From NCBI GenBank assembly GCA_024400305.1, contig JAKSMX010000005.1, positions 1 through 64,000 of the forward strand: 64,000 bases of DNA. Direction: 5' to 3'. The DNA is from Bacteroidales bacterium. Its GTDB lineage: Bacteria > Bacteroidota > Bacteroidia > Bacteroidales > F082. The position numbers and the translations under genes were made by a program. This document shows positions 1 to 8,306 of this stretch, piece by piece. Under the pieces are notes generated by a model. It ran no database searches. It was given only the letters and a program-made list of their open reading frames with translations, and had not been told where the DNA came from. How positions within the stretch are numbered: position 1 is the stretch's first letter; every line of letters starts with the position of its first letter.

Positions 1-2
1 AC

Positions 3-608
3 GCTTTCTTCTCAGAAGGCAGATACACAAGGACTTGCGGCAACGTCCCGCGCGATTACGTCGAACTTCCTTCACAAATCATGGAGGAATGGGCCAACGA
101 CCCCGAAGTCATCCGCATGTACGCGAAACATTATCAGACAGGCGAAGCAATGCCTGATTCATTGATTAACAAGCTCGAAAACAGCGGCAACTTCAACCAG
201 GGCTTCAACACCGTGGAGTTCCTCGCGGCTGCAATCCTTGACATGGAATATCATAAAGTGAAAGAAGTCAAAGACTTGGATATCAACGCTTTCGAGAAAG
301 AAGCGATGGACAAAATCGGCCTCATCGACGAAATCGTGCCGCGTTACAGAAGCACATATTACGGACACATCTTCGGCGGCGGCTACGCAGCCGGTTACTA
401 TGTGTATTACTGGGCTGAAGTGCTCGACACCGACGCTTTCAATTACTTCAAGCAATCGGGCGACCTATTCAACCCCGAACTCGCAAAGTCATTCAGACTC
501 AACTGCTTGCAGGAATGCGGCAACGACGAAGGAATGGTTCAGTACAAGAAATTCCGCGGTCAGGAGCCAAGTCTCGACGGCTTCCTGATGAAGCACGGAC
601 TGAAATAA
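3..608 (+). CDS. dcp: M3-family peptidyl-dipeptidase (Dcp-like), 3' part only
   Basis: This is the C-terminal part (about 200 residues) of an M3 metallopeptidase that begins left of the window. The open frame runs in from base 3 with no stop. Near its start it reads GNVPRDYVELPSQIMEEW, matching the conserved VPRD-x-VELPSQ segment that follows the zinc-binding HExxH helix in M3 enzymes; the HExxH motif itself lies outside the window. The later GGYAAGYYVYYWAEVLDTDAF stretch is the substrate-side Gly/Tyr-rich loop of Dcp and oligopeptidase A. By family these enzymes release dipeptides or cleave short peptides. An internal ATG at base 81 is just the conserved Met of QIMEEW and is not a start. Dcp versus oligopeptidase A cannot be fully settled from this portion. 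Confidence 0.9.
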   Translation, partial: AFFSEGRYTRTCGNVPRDYVELPSQIMEEWANDPEVIRMYAKHYQTGEAMPDSLINKLENSGNFNQGFNTVEFLAAAILDMEYHKVKEVKDLDINAFEKEAMDKIGLIDEIVPRYRSTYYGHIFGGGYAAGYYVYYWAEVLDTDAFNYFKQSGDLFNPELAKSFRLNCLQECGNDEGMVQYKKFRGQEPSLDGFLMKHGLK

Positions 609-634
609 AATGTGACACGCCAGGGCGTGATACG

Positions 635-687
635 AAAATCGCTTCGCGAAATCATGTTGATTTACAGACATTTCGCGAAGCGATTTT
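635..687. terminator. 18-bp perfect inverted repeat between convergent genes
   Basis: Arms at 635-652 and 670-687 are perfect 18-base complements (AAAATCGCTTCGCGAAAT and its reverse complement) around a 17-nt loop. The stem begins with A's and ends with T's on either strand, so it can act as a bidirectional terminator between the peptidase and the leftward Sel1 remnant. A second small perfect hairpin (CACGCC-AG-GGCGTG) sits at 616-629. The right arm reaches into the stop codon of the Sel1 frame. Confidence 0.7.
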
Positions 688-1163
688 ATTTATTGCTGTC
701 CGATAAAAACTGCACCGGGAATCCGCCATCTTCTGCTTCCTTGAATAGTTTCTTGGCTATATCTGGATTCTTATCGACCCCACGACCCAAATAATAGCAT
801 CTTCCGAGATTATATGCAGACACCGGCCCTGCACCTTTCTCGTAACCGAGTTTGTAATAACGAAAAGCCTCTGCGTCATCTTGAGGCACGCCTCGACCTT
901 CACGATAGCATAGACCCATCATGTTGAAGGCCTCCGGGTCGTCTTTTGCCATAGCCATCTTCAACAGTTCAACAGCTCTGCTATAATCCCGGCACTTCTT
1001 CGGACCTAAGGTAAGCATATTGGCGAGATTGACCATAGCGAAAACACAGCCGTGCGCCACAGCCTTTTCAAGCCAATACTTTGCCCAACGGCTTGGGAGC
1101 AAATCTCAAAGAGAAACAGCCTTTGTATCTTTCCGCACCGGTTTCAATTAAAGCATTGCTCAC
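686..1163 (-). pseudogene. Sel1-repeat (TPR-like) protein remnant, frameshifted
   Basis: The open frame below base 1102 encodes about 138 residues with at least three Sel1-type repeats (for example AFNMMGLCYREGRGVPQDDA and SAYNLGRCYYLGRGVDKN). Sel1 repeats are helical scaffolds for protein-protein contacts. The frame has no ATG; it opens with TTG right after an in-frame TGA. The neighbouring frame, from a GTG at 1163, reads VSNALIETGAERYKG and continues into a translation ending at about 1070. This suggests one gene broken by a single-base shift near 1100, with no signal peptide or proper start left. It could instead be an assembly or sequencing error, or a short protein starting at TTG. Confidence 0.55.
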
Positions 1164-1183
1164 AAGTCACTTTCGCTTAAAAG

Positions 1184-2041
1184 TTAGTCTCTGAACGGTT
1201 CTTCCCTGATTGTCCAGCTGCAGCAGTTGAAGCACCCGCCGTGGATTACAAGGTCGCTTGCATCCACCATCTCGATACGTCCGGCATATTCCGGCATCAG
1301 GCGGGAAATCTGCTCAAAAGCCTGCTCGTCCTCCTCAATGCCGAACTTCGGAAGAATCAGCACCCGCTCCGTCTGAAGCCAGTTGATATAGGCCCAGCTG
1401 TGCTTGTGAGGCTTCCTGTTGGTGCGGAAAGTCAATTCTTCCACCTGTTTGAAGAAAGATTTCAGGATATTGCGGAATCGTTCAGCCATCCTGCTGTCGA
1501 AGTCCGCATAGTTCGTCAGCAAAGCCCTGTCTTCACCGATATACCGGCAGATTCCGTCCGAGTGGCCAAATTCTTCGTTGGCATCCCAGGGCAGGATGAC
1601 AAGCCTTGCACCAAGAGCGTTCTCAATGCGGCAAATGAACTCGGGAAGATTATTACTCGGATTCTCCTCAAAAATCTTGCTCGTCATTATCGCACGTCCG
1701 GCAGCCTTGACCACATTGCCGCCATCAATCTTGACCTGACCGAGCATATTACTGCAAGCATATCCCAGCTTTCTGCAAATCTCGTTTCCGTCAGTTATCG
1801 TGGCTCTGTCCTTCGCACTATGGAGAAGATAATCCGGGTGATAGTCATATCCCATAAATTGGTTAGGCAATACCTGGACAGGCATATAGTCCCGGCACCA
1901 GATATCATTTGTCCCTTCAAGAAGAGACCAGGGAACCTCATATCTGTCGAGAACTCTGGTCAGTCCCCGAAACGCTATGGGACAGTGCTCCCTTAGCAGG
2001 GCGGAAAAGAACACCCTGTTGCATTGGTTGTCTTGGATCAT
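1184..2041 (-). CDS. Agmatine deiminase / peptidyl-arginine deiminase family protein
   Basis: A 285-residue protein of the guanidino-group-modifying superfamily (PF04371 type), which hydrolyses guanidinium groups such as that of agmatine through a Cys-His-Asp/Glu site. Visible landmarks: W-C-RDYMPVQ at about residues 48-56, the substrate-side Asp region; KIDGGNVV at about 104-111; EEFGHSDG at about 156-163 with the catalytic His; and HGGCFNCCSW near the C-terminus, where the NC cysteine is the probable nucleophile. It is shorter than true agmatine deiminases (about 340-370 residues) and the C-terminal motif is not the usual GGGNxHC, so the substrate is uncertain. There is no signal peptide, so it is probably cytosolic. 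The gene stands alone in its orientation between unrelated genes. Confidence 0.75.
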   Translation of the reverse strand: MIQDNQCNRVFFSALLREHCPIAFRGLTRVLDRYEVPWSLLEGTNDIWCRDYMPVQVLPNQFMGYDYHPDYLLHSAKDRATITDGNEICRKLGYACSNMLGQVKIDGGNVVKAAGRAIMTSKIFEENPSNNLPEFICRIENALGARLVILPWDANEEFGHSDGICRYIGEDRALLTNYADFDSRMAERFRNILKSFFKQVEELTFRTNRKPHKHSWAYINWLQTERVLILPKFGIEEDEQAFEQISRLMPEYAGRIEMVDASDLVIHGGCFNCCSWTIREEPFRD

Positions 2042-2053
2042 GTTATTAGAAAG

Positions 2054-2755
2054 TTATTTGACTATAAGAGGCTTAGATGCAGAAAAAGACCATTTTCTAT
2101 CGTCAGCCTTATTCGGTTCCTTCTTTTTATAGTCCTGTTTTCCTTTGGCCTTTTCATATTCATCGTTTTTGTCATATTCAAATACATTACGGCGCGGATT
2201 GGGGTCAAGAAAATCCTCATCTGTTTCAGTATATGGTATGTCTTTCCATACTATTCGCTTATCGCATTCTGGGTCCAGCGGGAAGCCGTTGATTATATCA
2301 TATAAATATGTTGAACGGTCATCTTCCCACTTTCTTTCTTTTGACTTACGGAATCGTTTAAGTTCCTGGAATGTATCTCCAACCCTATACATCACGGCAT
2401 ACTTTCTTATCAATGCCGAAGCTCGAAAATCGCCGCGCTCGAAGGTTATGTCAAAACCAGATGCGTGTGCATGAAGACTCAATAATGGAAAGTTTGGAAC
2501 ATGAGGAATGTCATCAAGCCTTCCATTTCGATGATAGACGATAGGATCAATTACGCCTTTATCACGTTCTTTCTCATCATGAAAATAAAACTCAACAGTG
2601 CGAATATATACCCTGAATTCGTTATAGACGTCAATATAGCCTCCATACAAAAAAGCAGGAGCAAGTTTTTTAAATGCCGAAGAAAGTGATTCCTCATTAA
2701 GTCCGTTTTGCTCGATTTCCGAGTAAAATTTCTCGATTTTATCTTTTAGTTTCAT
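2054..2755 (-). CDS. Conserved hypothetical protein
   Basis: A 233-residue soluble protein I do not recognise. The start chosen is the ATG at 2755 (MKLKDKIEKFY), not a more distal in-frame ATG at 2869, because a TATTTTTGC promoter box lies at 2785-2777 and would put the transcript start about 15 nt before this codon. The N-terminal third is predicted helical. The middle holds a LHAHASGFDITFERGDFRAS segment with His and Asp residues that could be a catalytic or binding patch. The C-terminal 50 residues are very rich in Lys, Asp, Glu and Asn and look disordered. There is no signal peptide or membrane segment. Confidence 0.6.
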   Translation of the reverse strand: MKLKDKIEKFYSEIEQNGLNEESLSSAFKKLAPAFLYGGYIDVYNEFRVYIRTVEFYFHDEKERDKGVIDPIVYHRNGRLDDIPHVPNFPLLSLHAHASGFDITFERGDFRASALIRKYAVMYRVGDTFQELKRFRKSKERKWEDDRSTYLYDIINGFPLDPECDKRIVWKDIPYTETDEDFLDPNPRRNVFEYDKNDEYEKAKGKQDYKKKEPNKADDRKWSFSASKPLIVK

Positions 2756-2776
2756 ACTGTTTGTCTTAAAGTCAGT

Positions 2777-2785
2777 GCAAAAATA
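2777..2785 (-). promoter_or_regulatory. Bacteroidota -7 box (TATTTTTGC)
   Basis: The minus strand reads TATTTTTGC, matching the TAnnTTTG box of Bacteroidota housekeeping promoters. It sits 21 nt upstream of the ATG at 2755 and decides the start of that gene. Confidence 0.6.
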
Positions 2786-2875
2786 CGCAATTGGGGAGAC
2801 ATGGTCATCAAAGAAAACGTTAAAAGATGTTAAAGTTTTCGAAATAATTATATTATTTATCAGCCCCAACCACCA

Positions 2876-3598
2876 TCACCAGCCCTGAGCCAGCACGTCG
2901 GCGATATGTATTATCTTTATCGGGAGATTCTGTTTCTTTGCGTACGAGTCGAGATGCATCAGGCACGACATGTCATTTGTGACAAGATATTCAGCCCCGG
3001 CCTCAATCGCCTCATCAAGTTTCTTTTTCGCCAAAGCGCAGGAAATCGATTCGTGTTGAAAAGCGAAAAGGCTGTTTCCGTAGCCACAGCAGACTTCAGG
3101 ATATTGTAATTCAAGGAGTTCCAATCCATTGACCTTCGACAACAACTGACGCCCCTCGTCTTTCAGCCCCAATTCACGCAATGAAGAGCATGAATCGTGA
3201 TAGACAACTTTATGCGGAAACACCGCATCGGTGAAATCCATTTTCAATTCATTTACAAGAAATTCCGTCAACTCGAAAATATTTCCGACAAGGCGTTTAT
3301 ATTCCAAATGCGAACCGGTATTGTAAAAAAGTTCCTTGTATCTCGTCTTGATGAAACCCACACACGAGGCGTTAATCCCCACAACAGGACGGTTATTGGG
3401 GAAATCACTTAAAAACTTGTCACCCAACGACTTAGCCTCATCAATAAAACCGCTGTTGAAAGCGAATTTGCCGCAGCAGGTCTGTTCCGGATTATATTCA
3501 ACATCGACTTTGCAAGCCTGAAGAAGCTTCAAGACATTCATCGCAGTCATCGGATAGAACTGGTCTATCACACAGGAAACAAATAAATCGACGGTCAT
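2876..3598 (-). CDS. lutA: LutA/GlpC-type Cys-rich (CCG) redox protein
   Basis: A 240-residue protein with two cysteine-rich CCG repeats: EQTCCGKFAFNSG with a downstream NASC (first half) and YHDSCSSLRELG plus PEVCCGYGNS with TNDMSCLMHL (second half). This architecture is that of LutA/YkgE, one subunit of the LutABC L-lactate oxidation system, and of the Cys-rich domain shared with heterodisulfide reductase and glycolate oxidase subunits; these domains hold iron-sulfur clusters. The ATG at 3598 (MTVDLFVSC) is preferred over one at 3658 because the family begins this way and a promoter box lies at 3613-3621. No lutB or lutC is next to it in the window, so its electron partner is unknown. Confidence 0.75.
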   Translation of the reverse strand: MTVDLFVSCVIDQFYPMTAMNVLKLLQACKVDVEYNPEQTCCGKFAFNSGFIDEAKSLGDKFLSDFPNNRPVVGINASCVGFIKTRYKELFYNTGSHLEYKRLVGNIFELTEFLVNELKMDFTDAVFPHKVVYHDSCSSLRELGLKDEGRQLLSKVNGLELLELQYPEVCCGYGNSLFAFQHESISCALAKKKLDEAIEAGAEYLVTNDMSCLMHLDSYAKKQNLPIKIIHIADVLAQGW

Positions 3599-3612
3599 TT
3601 TACAAATTTTCG

Positions 3613-3621
3613 GCAAAAATA
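3613..3621 (-). promoter_or_regulatory. Bacteroidota -7 box (TATTTTTGC)
   Basis: The minus strand reads TATTTTTGC only 14 nt before the ATG at 3598, implying a very short 5' leader for the LutA-like gene. Confidence 0.55.
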
Positions 3622-3682
3622 AAGAAAAAGTTTGAAAGTTAATAAAGTTTAAAAGCAAAAAGTTAAACGAACCGCACGGCGA

Positions 3683-4939
3683 TTACGCTTCCGTTGAAAC
3701 TTTTCGAAATTCCGTCCAGAAATTCGGATACGATTTTGAAACCGCCTCCGCTTTTTTCATTTCAACAGCACCGATTTTCAATGACAAAGGTGCCAACGAC
3801 ATCGCAATCCGATGGTCGTTATATGAATCAAAAACGACCGAATTTTTTTCAGAAAAGAAAAACAGCTTCCGTATTGACTTGATTTTCAGTACATCATCAG
3901 ATATTTTTTCAAATTCAGCTCCGATTTTTCTTAATTCGGAAACCATGGCGGAAATCCGGTTCGACTCCTTAATGGCGAGATTTTTCAGACCCGTAAACGT
4001 TGCGTTCAGGCCAAGCCCGGCGCAAGTTGCGACGACAGCTGGAAACAAATCCGGGGTGTTCACAAAGTCAAATTCAAAATCGTTATCAATCGGCCTCCCC
4101 GATTTTTCAATCAAGACTCCGTTTCTTTTTTCGTGTGAGACAACCCCGAATCTCTCGAAAATTCCGGCAACAATCTTGTCGCCCTGAACGGAATTCATCT
4201 TCAGATTTTCGAGGAAAACGCGTCCGTTTCTGCTCAATGCAACCATTTCGTACCAATACGAAGCGGCACTCCAATCGCTTTCAACGACATATCCAACATT
4301 TTGATAATCAGAATGTTCAACAAAAACATCACGATCATCACGATGCACTTCCGCACCATATTCCGACATTATTTCAATTGTCATGTCAATGTACGGCAAA
4401 GAAGTCAGTCCGCCTTCGAGATGAAGCCGAAGCCCGTTTTTGAAAACCGGCGCAGCGAGCAACAGCGACGAAGCATATTGCGAACTACGGCTGATGTCAA
4501 CCGAAATATTTCCGCCATCAAAATCTTTGCCATTAATTAATAAAGGTGGGAAGCCTTCAACATCCTGATAGCCGATGTCGGCACCAAGCCGCCGCAAGGC
4601 ATCAACCAAATCCTTTATCGGACGTTTCCGCATCCTCTCCGAGCCGGTCAGCAGCCATTTCCCCGGCCTCACCGCCAACGCCGTCGTCAGGAAACGAAAG
4701 ACCGTCCCCGCATTCTGACAATTTATCTCTTTATATGAAGACTGCTCACGTTCCTTACAATTGTTAATTTTTTTTAACAATTCCATGAGAAGAATTGTGT
4801 CATCAGCGGCAGAAAGGTTTTGAATCGTTGGTTCAAGTCCGGCATAATGACAAATCATCAGGGCGCGGTTGCTCTCACTCTTGCTGCCAGTCAAACTGAC
4901 ACTGATGTCAAAATCATCAACTATTGAAACAATTTTCAT
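3683..4939 (-). CDS. aroA: 3-phosphoshikimate 1-carboxyvinyltransferase (EPSP synthase)
   Basis: A 418-residue EPSP synthase, which joins shikimate 3-phosphate and phosphoenolpyruvate in the sixth step of the shikimate pathway. Landmarks: the N-terminal substrate loop LTGSKSESNRALM (about residues 16-28); an AGTVFRFLTTALAV stretch corresponding to the NAGTxxRF motif; GSERMRKRPIKDLVDAL with the catalytic-site Arg/Lys; and the C-terminal NDHRIAMSLA motif. The length is typical. It overlaps the 3' end of aroB by 23 bp and is the last gene of the leftward porX-tsaE-aroB-aroA group, so translation is probably coupled to aroB. Confidence 0.95.
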   Translation of the reverse strand: MKIVSIVDDFDISVSLTGSKSESNRALMICHYAGLEPTIQNLSAADDTILLMELLKKINNCKEREQSSYKEINCQNAGTVFRFLTTALAVRPGKWLLTGSERMRKRPIKDLVDALRRLGADIGYQDVEGFPPLLINGKDFDGGNISVDISRSSQYASSLLLAAPVFKNGLRLHLEGGLTSLPYIDMTIEIMSEYGAEVHRDDRDVFVEHSDYQNVGYVVESDWSAASYWYEMVALSRNGRVFLENLKMNSVQGDKIVAGIFERFGVVSHEKRNGVLIEKSGRPIDNDFEFDFVNTPDLFPAVVATCAGLGLNATFTGLKNLAIKESNRISAMVSELRKIGAEFEKISDDVLKIKSIRKLFFFSEKNSVVFDSYNDHRIAMSLAPLSLKIGAVEMKKAEAVSKSYPNFWTEFRKVSTEA

Positions 4940-5948
4940 CTTTCAGACAATCAAGCAGATAATTTACGGAAGCGACTATATCCTCTTCTTTAGCTGCAAC
5001 ATCTGTGACTGGTTTCCCGGGTTCGGAAATCAGCACGAAACGTATCTCATCGCCGAGATTTTTCTTGTCGTGACGCATCAATTCAAGAAGAGACTTCAAA
5101 TCCAAATCATCAATTTTTATGTAATCGAACAGATTTGTAAAAATATTTTTATACAAAAGCGTCCATTTCCTGTCAAGGCCGCAATAAATTTCCGAGAGAT
5201 GCAATGCTGGGAGCATTCCGAGTGCAACCGCCTCACCGTGAAGCAGTTCCGCATTTGTTCCCACGAAAAGTGATTCTATTGCATGACCGACTGTATGGCC
5301 GAAATTCAGGCATTTCCTGATTCCCTTTTCGTTCGGGTCTTGTCGGACGATTGCATCTTTAGCCTCAATCGCTTTTTTCACGAAATCAGGATTCAGAGGC
5401 AGCTTCGCGTCAAGGAAACATTCATCGCAGATGAAGCCGTATTTTATGATTTCAGCAAGTCCGGAAAGGAACTCGCGTCTTGGCAATGTCTGCGCGAACT
5501 CCGGCAGAATCAGAACCGCAAGAGGCTGCGCAAACGTCCCGATCTGGTTTTTAATTCCCTGAAAATCAACGCCTGTCTTACCGCCGACTGAAGCGTCAAC
5601 CATTGCGAGAACGGTTGTCGGCACATTGATGAAATCGATGCCGCGCTTGAAACACGAAGCCGCAAAACCTCCGGTGTCGGAGACGCAACCGCCGCCGAGA
5701 TTTATCAACAAAGAGTTTCTATCAGAATGATTTTCAATCAGTTGCTTCCAAATTTCCTGAACGGTATCAATGTTTTTGTTTCGCTCACCGAAAGGGATTT
5801 CAATCAGGACAAAATCACTAATCCTCGTCTTTTCAAAAAAAAGCGGGAGACAGTAATTCACAGTATTTCCATCACAAAGAACAAACGTCTTTGAATGAGA
5901 ATCAACGAGTTGCCGAAATTTTTCAATTTCCTGACCGAAAAGTATCAT
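4917..5948 (-). CDS. aroB: 3-dehydroquinate synthase
   Basis: A 343-residue NAD- and metal-dependent enzyme that converts DAHP to 3-dehydroquinate, step two of the shikimate pathway. Conserved blocks include NLGGGCVSDTGGFAASCF (the Gly-rich NAD loop), NVPTTVLAMVDASVGGKTGV with the DxSVGGK motif, and the metal-binding NFGHTVGHAIES. The start was placed at the ATG at 5948; a TTG four codons upstream is possible. The gene overlaps aroA and follows tsaE by 35 bp. Two adjacent shikimate genes in one transcript agree with coordinated aromatic biosynthesis. Confidence 0.95.
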   Translation of the reverse strand: MILFGQEIEKFRQLVDSHSKTFVLCDGNTVNYCLPLFFEKTRISDFVLIEIPFGERNKNIDTVQEIWKQLIENHSDRNSLLINLGGGCVSDTGGFAASCFKRGIDFINVPTTVLAMVDASVGGKTGVDFQGIKNQIGTFAQPLAVLILPEFAQTLPRREFLSGLAEIIKYGFICDECFLDAKLPLNPDFVKKAIEAKDAIVRQDPNEKGIRKCLNFGHTVGHAIESLFVGTNAELLHGEAVALGMLPALHLSEIYCGLDRKWTLLYKNIFTNLFDYIKIDDLDLKSLLELMRHDKKNLGDEIRFVLISEPGKPVTDVAAKEEDIVASVNYLLDCLKDENCFNS

Positions 5949-5983
5949 TACCTGAAACAACTAATTCATTGAATAACATTCTG

Positions 5984-6412
5984 TTACAAAACCGAGCATT
6001 TGATAGTCCGTGACGTGTCGGTGTTTCCCAAGGCGATTTCCACTTTTATGAAATGTTCGGGCATGAGCGGGTCGATGAGTTCCGGCCATTCGAGCAGGCA
6101 GAGATGCCCGCTGTAGAAATAGTCCTCGTAACCGATGTCGAACACCTCCTCCAGCTTCTTGATTCTGTAAAAGTCGAAATGAAAGATTGAATCATTTTCC
6201 GTAAGATATTCATTTACAAGAGCGAATGTCGGGCTATTGACTTCATCTGTCACGCCCATCCTGTGACACAGGTTCTTTATAAGCGTAGTTTTCCCCGCCC
6301 CCATCGGGCCGTAAAACGCGATGATGTCGGACTTGTCACGCCATGAGAGGAGCAGGTCTGTGACTTGTGAAAGCTCCTCAACGCTGTTTATTTCAAAAAT
6401 TTTTGTTTCCAT
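5984..6412 (-). CDS. tsaE: tRNA N6-threonylcarbamoyladenosine synthesis ATPase TsaE
   Basis: A 142-residue P-loop ATPase needed with TsaB and TsaD to transfer the threonylcarbamoyl group to A37 of ANN-reading tRNAs. The Walker A motif is FYGPMGAGKTTLIKNL (about residues 33-48); the family-typical SPTFALVNEY follows, then CLLEWPE with the essential acidic residue. The length is typical. Its ATG overlaps the stop of porX by one base (TAATG), so the two are translationally coupled. TsaB and TsaD are not seen in the window. Confidence 0.93.
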   Translation of the reverse strand: METKIFEINSVEELSQVTDLLLSWRDKSDIIAFYGPMGAGKTTLIKNLCHRMGVTDEVNSPTFALVNEYLTENDSIFHFDFYRIKKLEEVFDIGYEDYFYSGHLCLLEWPELIDPLMPEHFIKVEIALGNTDTSRTIKCSVL

Positions 6413-7965
6413 TATTTAGCCTTCATATATGCGACGGGGATGAGCATTTCGCTCATCGAGATGCCGCCGTGCTGGAATGTATTTTTATAATAATTGACGT
6501 AATAGTTATAGTTGTTCGGATAAGCGAAGAAATCGTTCGCGCGGGCGAAGACGTATGCGGTGCTCACATTGACTCTCGGAAGGAAAATCTTCTCCGGGTC
6601 TTTCACCTCAAACATCTCCTTAGCATTATATTTCAACGACTTGCCGTATTTATATCTCAAATTGGTATTCACGTTCTTATCGCCTAAAATCTTCACCGGA
6701 TTCTTGACATAAACGGAGCCGTGGTCGGTGGTGACGACCATGTCGCAGCCCTTCGACGAGATGAATTTCATCATGTCGTAGAGCGACGAATGCTCGAACC
6801 ACGACAGCATCAACGAGCGGTAAGCCTCCTCATCGTCAGCGAGTTCGCGGATTATCTCCATCTCGGTGCGTGCATGCGAAAGCATGTCAACGAAGTTATA
6901 AACGATGACATTGAGCTTGTTCTGCATCAGGTTGCTCATCTGCTCGTAGAGTTTCTTCCCGGCGGCGAGGTTCAGCACCTTATTATATGAATACCTGATG
7001 TTCTTGCCGAAACGTTTCAGCTGCTCGCCGAGAAGCTCGCTTTCGTATTGATTCTTGGTGCCTTCGTCTTCCTCGTCAGTCCAGTAATTCGGGAAACGGC
7101 GACGTATCTCGAGAGGCATCAGGCCGGCGAAGATGGCGTTACGCGCATACTGCGTCGTCGTCGGCAGGATGCTGTAATAAATGGCATCGTCCTCGACATG
7201 GAAAAACTGCTCCACCAACGGCTGTATCGACTTCCACTGGTCGTAGCGGAGATTGTCTATCAATATGAAAAACAACGGCTTGTCGTCATCAGTGAGGCGG
7301 TTGAAGACATTGTTTTTCATCACCGTGTGCGACATCGTCGGCTTCATCTCACATTTCCCGCTCACCCAGTCGCAGTAATTTTTCTCGACGTAACGCGAGA
7401 ACAGGTTGTTGGCCTCCTGTTTCTGCAAGGCGAGCACCTCCTTGATGCCGTCGTCGGCTGACTTTTGGAGTTCCAACTCCCAGCGTGTCAGGTTCTTATA
7501 TATTCCAATCCACTCATCGTAACGCAGATTGTTATTCAAATCCATGCCGATCTTGCGGAACTCCTGCTGGTATTTCGACGTCGATTTCTCGTCAACGAGT
7601 TTCTTGTTTTCGAGATTACGCTTCAGCGAGAGCAGTATCTGGTTCGGATTGACCGGCTTTATCAGATAATCGGCGATGTTGCTGCCGATTGCGTCCTCCA
7701 TGATGCGCTCCTCCTCGCTCTTCGTGATCATCACGACGGGCAGGTTCGGGAACTCCGCTTTTATTCTCTCAAGGGTCTCAACGCCAGAAATGCCCGGCAT
7801 CTGTTCGTCAAGGAACACAATGTCGAAATGTTTCGAGCGGACGAGGTCAAGTGCGTCAGCGCCGCTGTTCGCCGTAACTACTTCATAACCTTTCTTTTCC
7901 AAAAACAAAATGTGCGGCTTCAGGAGTTCTATCTCATCGTCAGCCCATAAAATCGAATTTGCCAT
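6412..7965 (-). CDS. porX: PorX: response regulator with PglZ phosphatase-like domain
   Basis: A 517-residue protein with an N-terminal receiver domain (acidic D9/D10, phospho-acceptor D53 in FLDEQMP, T80, K102 in LIKPVN) and a long C-terminal PglZ/alkaline-phosphatase-like domain (FFILIDNLRYDQW, SILPTTTQYARNA, VVTTDHGSVYV with metal-binding Asp/His). This domain order and length match PorX, the regulator acting with PorY and SigP to control type IX secretion genes in Porphyromonas; the PglZ part is known to be a zinc-dependent phosphodiesterase. The start is the ATG at 7965 (MANSILWADDE); ten extra upstream codons are less likely. It heads the porX-tsaE-aroB-aroA group, with a probable promoter at 8146-8154. 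No histidine kinase (PorY) is nearby. Confidence 0.92.
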   Translation of the reverse strand: MANSILWADDEIELLKPHILFLEKKGYEVVTANSGADALDLVRSKHFDIVFLDEQMPGISGVETLERIKAEFPNLPVVMITKSEEERIMEDAIGSNIADYLIKPVNPNQILLSLKRNLENKKLVDEKSTSKYQQEFRKIGMDLNNNLRYDEWIGIYKNLTRWELELQKSADDGIKEVLALQKQEANNLFSRYVEKNYCDWVSGKCEMKPTMSHTVMKNNVFNRLTDDDKPLFFILIDNLRYDQWKSIQPLVEQFFHVEDDAIYYSILPTTTQYARNAIFAGLMPLEIRRRFPNYWTDEEDEGTKNQYESELLGEQLKRFGKNIRYSYNKVLNLAAGKKLYEQMSNLMQNKLNVIVYNFVDMLSHARTEMEIIRELADDEEAYRSLMLSWFEHSSLYDMMKFISSKGCDMVVTTDHGSVYVKNPVKILGDKNVNTNLRYKYGKSLKYNAKEMFEVKDPEKIFLPRVNVSTAYVFARANDFFAYPNNYNYYVNYYKNTFQHGGISMSEMLIPVAYMKAK

Positions 7966-8145
7966 ATTTCTTATTTTTTTGAAGATAACGCTCAAATTGT
8001 CGAAAAGATATAAAAAACAAAAAATATTTCAGTCTCACTTTCTTCAACAGTGAATCTGACGGACACGGCATTTTGCACGACAAATCAATCATATTTTCCT
8101 GTTTTAAAAATGATTTTCAGCGTAAAAGCTTGAATCATAAAGGCT

Positions 8146-8154
8146 GCAAAGATA
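8146..8154 (-). promoter_or_regulatory. Probable porX operon promoter (TATCTTTGC)
   Basis: The minus strand reads TATCTTTGC, a perfect TAnnTTTGC box, about 180 nt before the porX ATG. It is the only such box found in the porX side of the intergenic region. Confidence 0.5.
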
Positions 8155-8278
8155 AACAATTTTGAGATTGTAACGCCTTTTATTTTGAAAAACAAAACAC
8201 TTTTTACGGTGGGGCGAAATCCATGCCAAATCAAAAAATAAATTCACTTGCAGAGACCGGCACGCGACAATTTTTATG

Positions 8279-8287
8279 TATCTTTGC
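8279..8287 (+). promoter_or_regulatory. Promoter of the aldo/keto reductase (TATCTTTGC)
   Basis: A perfect TATCTTTGC box 19 nt upstream of the ATG at 8307. Confidence 0.6.
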
Positions 8288-8306
8288 ACTTTAAAAAATT
8301 CGTGTC

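Larger units (their letters stand above)
7966..8306. other. Divergent intergenic region between porX and an aldo/keto reductase
   Basis: These 341 bp hold no convincing gene. They contain a leftward TATCTTTGC box at 8146-8154 and a rightward one at 8279-8287. If the leftward box is used, porX has a leader of about 170 nt, which is AT-rich and long for this window. A 61-codon leftward frame at 8104-8289 spans both promoters and has no recognisable features. Confidence 0.6.

Noticed and set aside
6412-7965. PglZ domain as a phage-defence (BREX) gene
   Set aside because: The domain is joined to a receiver domain exactly as in PorX, and no other BREX gene is nearby.
8104-8289. Leftward 61-codon frame in the porX/aldo-keto reductase spacer
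   Set aside because: It spans two promoter boxes, has AT-rich random composition and no recognisable start context.
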